Below are positions 13,755 to 14,652 of a stretch of 14,652 nt of DNA, piece by piece (the first letter of the stretch is position 1; each line of letters starts with the position of its first letter). The DNA is from UBA2773 sp964458715 (GTDB lineage Bacteria; Patescibacteriota; Minisyncoccia; Moranbacterales; DUUL01). Location of the stretch: contig CAYWJP010000017.1 in NCBI GenBank assembly GCA_964458715.1, forward strand, positions 1-14,652. Reading direction: 5' to 3'. A model generated the notes under the pieces. It saw nothing but the letters and a program-made list of their open reading frames with translations, ran no database searches and was not told the DNA's origin. The position numbers and the translations under genes are program-made.

Positions 13755-14607
13755 ACTTAAAATTAAGGTGGCTCCCAACGCTGGATTTTGTTTCGGTGTT
13801 AAAAGGGCGATTGATTTAGTGGAAAAAATTCTTGAAAATAGTCAAGGTCCTGTTTTTTGCTGGGGGGAATTAATCCACAATCCCATTATGATGAATAGGC
13901 TAAAGAAAAAAGGGCTTAAAGTTATTGATGATCTAAAAGATTTTAAAATAAATTCAATTTTTGTTATTAGAAGTCACGGGATTACTTTGGAAGATTTAAA
14001 CTTAATTAAAAACAAGACTAATCAAATAGTTGATACTACCTGTCCTTTCGTTAAAAAAGCTCAAAATTGGGCTAAGAAATTTAATGAGCAGGGTCTTAAA
14101 GTTGTTATAATAGGAGATAAAAATCATATTGAGGTAAAAGGTATTAATTCTAGGGCTGATAACCAAGCTTTTATTATTGACAGTGCTCTTGAGTTAGAGA
14201 ATATCAAAGAGAAATTATCAGAAAAAGTAGGTATTGTTTGCCAAACTACTCAAAAAAGCTCTAAGTTAATGAAAATTATTCAAAAGCTAAAGGAATTAAA
14301 AATTGATTTTGAATTACAAGATACTATTTGTTTAGATAGCACTCAAAAGCAAAAAGAAGTTAAAGAAATCTGTGATGAGCCGGATTTGTTGATAGTAATA
14401 GGAGGGCTCAACTCAAGCAATACTACAAAATTGGCAGAAATTGGCAAATCAAAAAAAATTAAAACTTATCACATTGAAAAAGCTGAAGATATTCTTCAAA
14501 AATGGTTTTTAAAAGAGGATACAGTTTTTTTGACAGCCGGTGCTTCTACGCCTCCAGATGAAGTAATCAAGGCAAAAAAAATTATGGAAAATTTTGACTT
14601 TGAATAA
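13747..14607 (+). CDS. ispH: 4-hydroxy-3-methylbut-2-enyl diphosphate reductase
   Basis: Last enzyme of the MEP pathway, giving IPP and DMAPP through a [4Fe-4S] cluster. The 286 residues carry the three cluster ligands: Cys15 in NAGFCFGVKRA, Cys99 in VDTTCPFVKKA and Cys195 in TICLDSTQKQ. Substrate-site motifs are LIHNP (His44), RSHGI (75-79), NHIEVKG with His127 and Glu129, QTTQ (166-169), SSNTTKL (223-229) and TAGASTPP (263-270). GHPE is altered to NHIE, and the usual CDAT after the third Cys to CLDST. Length is slightly below the common 300-315. The ATG overlaps the tgt end by 8 bases. The 45 bases after the stop show no terminator and only an unsupported ATG at 14639. Confidence 0.94.
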   Translation: MNKLKIKVAPNAGFCFGVKRAIDLVEKILENSQGPVFCWGELIHNPIMMNRLKKKGLKVIDDLKDFKINSIFVIRSHGITLEDLNLIKNKTNQIVDTTCPFVKKAQNWAKKFNEQGLKVVIIGDKNHIEVKGINSRADNQAFIIDSALELENIKEKLSEKVGIVCQTTQKSSKLMKIIQKLKELKIDFELQDTICLDSTQKQKEVKEICDEPDLLIVIGGLNSSNTTKLAEIGKSKKIKTYHIEKAEDILQKWFLKEDTVFLTAGASTPPDEVIKAKKIMENFDFE

Positions 14608-14652
14608 GTTCACTCACATTTTAGACAAAATTTAAAAAATGCAACTAAGTTT

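Noticed and set aside
710..14607. UGA recoding as in Gracilibacteria/Absconditabacteria
   Set aside because: TGA ends glyA and mltG at the expected lengths, and no recognised gene contains an internal TGA.
14589..14633. AAATTTTG/CAAAATTT inverted repeat as an ispH terminator
   Set aside because: All-AT 8-bp stem with a 29-base loop and no T-run; likely chance in AT-rich DNA.
1..14652. CRISPR arrays, tRNA or rRNA genes
   Set aside because: No regularly spaced direct repeats and no tRNA or rRNA signatures were found on either strand by eye.

Overview
The window looks like the chromosome of an AT-rich bacterium with a reduced genome, most probably a member of the Candidate Phyla Radiation (Patescibacteria, Parcubacteria-like). 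The signs are short A-rich leaders with almost no Shine-Dalgarno sequences, a divergent FolD, a stand-alone four-helix-bundle (S23/IVP-type) gene, a GC-rich CCTGCC...GGCAGG palindrome in AT-rich DNA, and intergenic spaces filled with short inverted and tandem repeats. The standard bacterial code fits: TGA is used as a stop (glyA, mltG) and never appears inside a recognised gene.

Layout. 1-120 is the end of an unidentified gene. 131-608 is a four-helix-bundle gene, broken by one TAG, lying between imperfect inverted repeats. 710-8121 is a same-strand run: glyA, folD, an HlyD/MacA-like adaptor, mltG, rodA (4-base overlap with mltG) and a fused thioredoxin-CcdA protein, closed by a strong intrinsic terminator at 8158-8192. 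Intergenic gaps in this run carry a GC-rich palindrome (1966-1985), two AAAGT-type repeat patches (1987-2066, 2995-3033), a 131-base palindrome (4370-4500) and a 21-base tandem duplication (6841-6882).

8122-8557 has no intact gene but is busy. After the terminator comes a promoter that appears to drive a small RNA of about 130 nt with a C-rich loop carrying three TCCTA copies (about 8225-8358). Then come a perfect 9-bp inverted repeat, an AT-rich short repeat, and an open -1-frame tail beyond the pth stop.

8558-10579 is a minus-strand pair, LCP-family protein then pth. A pair of overlapping divergent promoters at 10584-10631 separates it from a plus-strand run: a membrane-anchored surface protein with four Ig-like repeats, then tgt and ispH, all overlapping end to end. 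The last 45 bases hold no supported gene.

Functionally, glyA and folD form a one-carbon/folate pair. mltG, rodA and the LCP protein concern the cell wall. The adaptor, the Trx-CcdA fusion and the Ig-like protein act at or outside the membrane. pth and tgt serve translation, and ispH isoprenoid synthesis. The best candidates for something undescribed are the C-loop small RNA, the broken four-helix-bundle gene inside its inverted repeat, and the long palindrome upstream of mltG.
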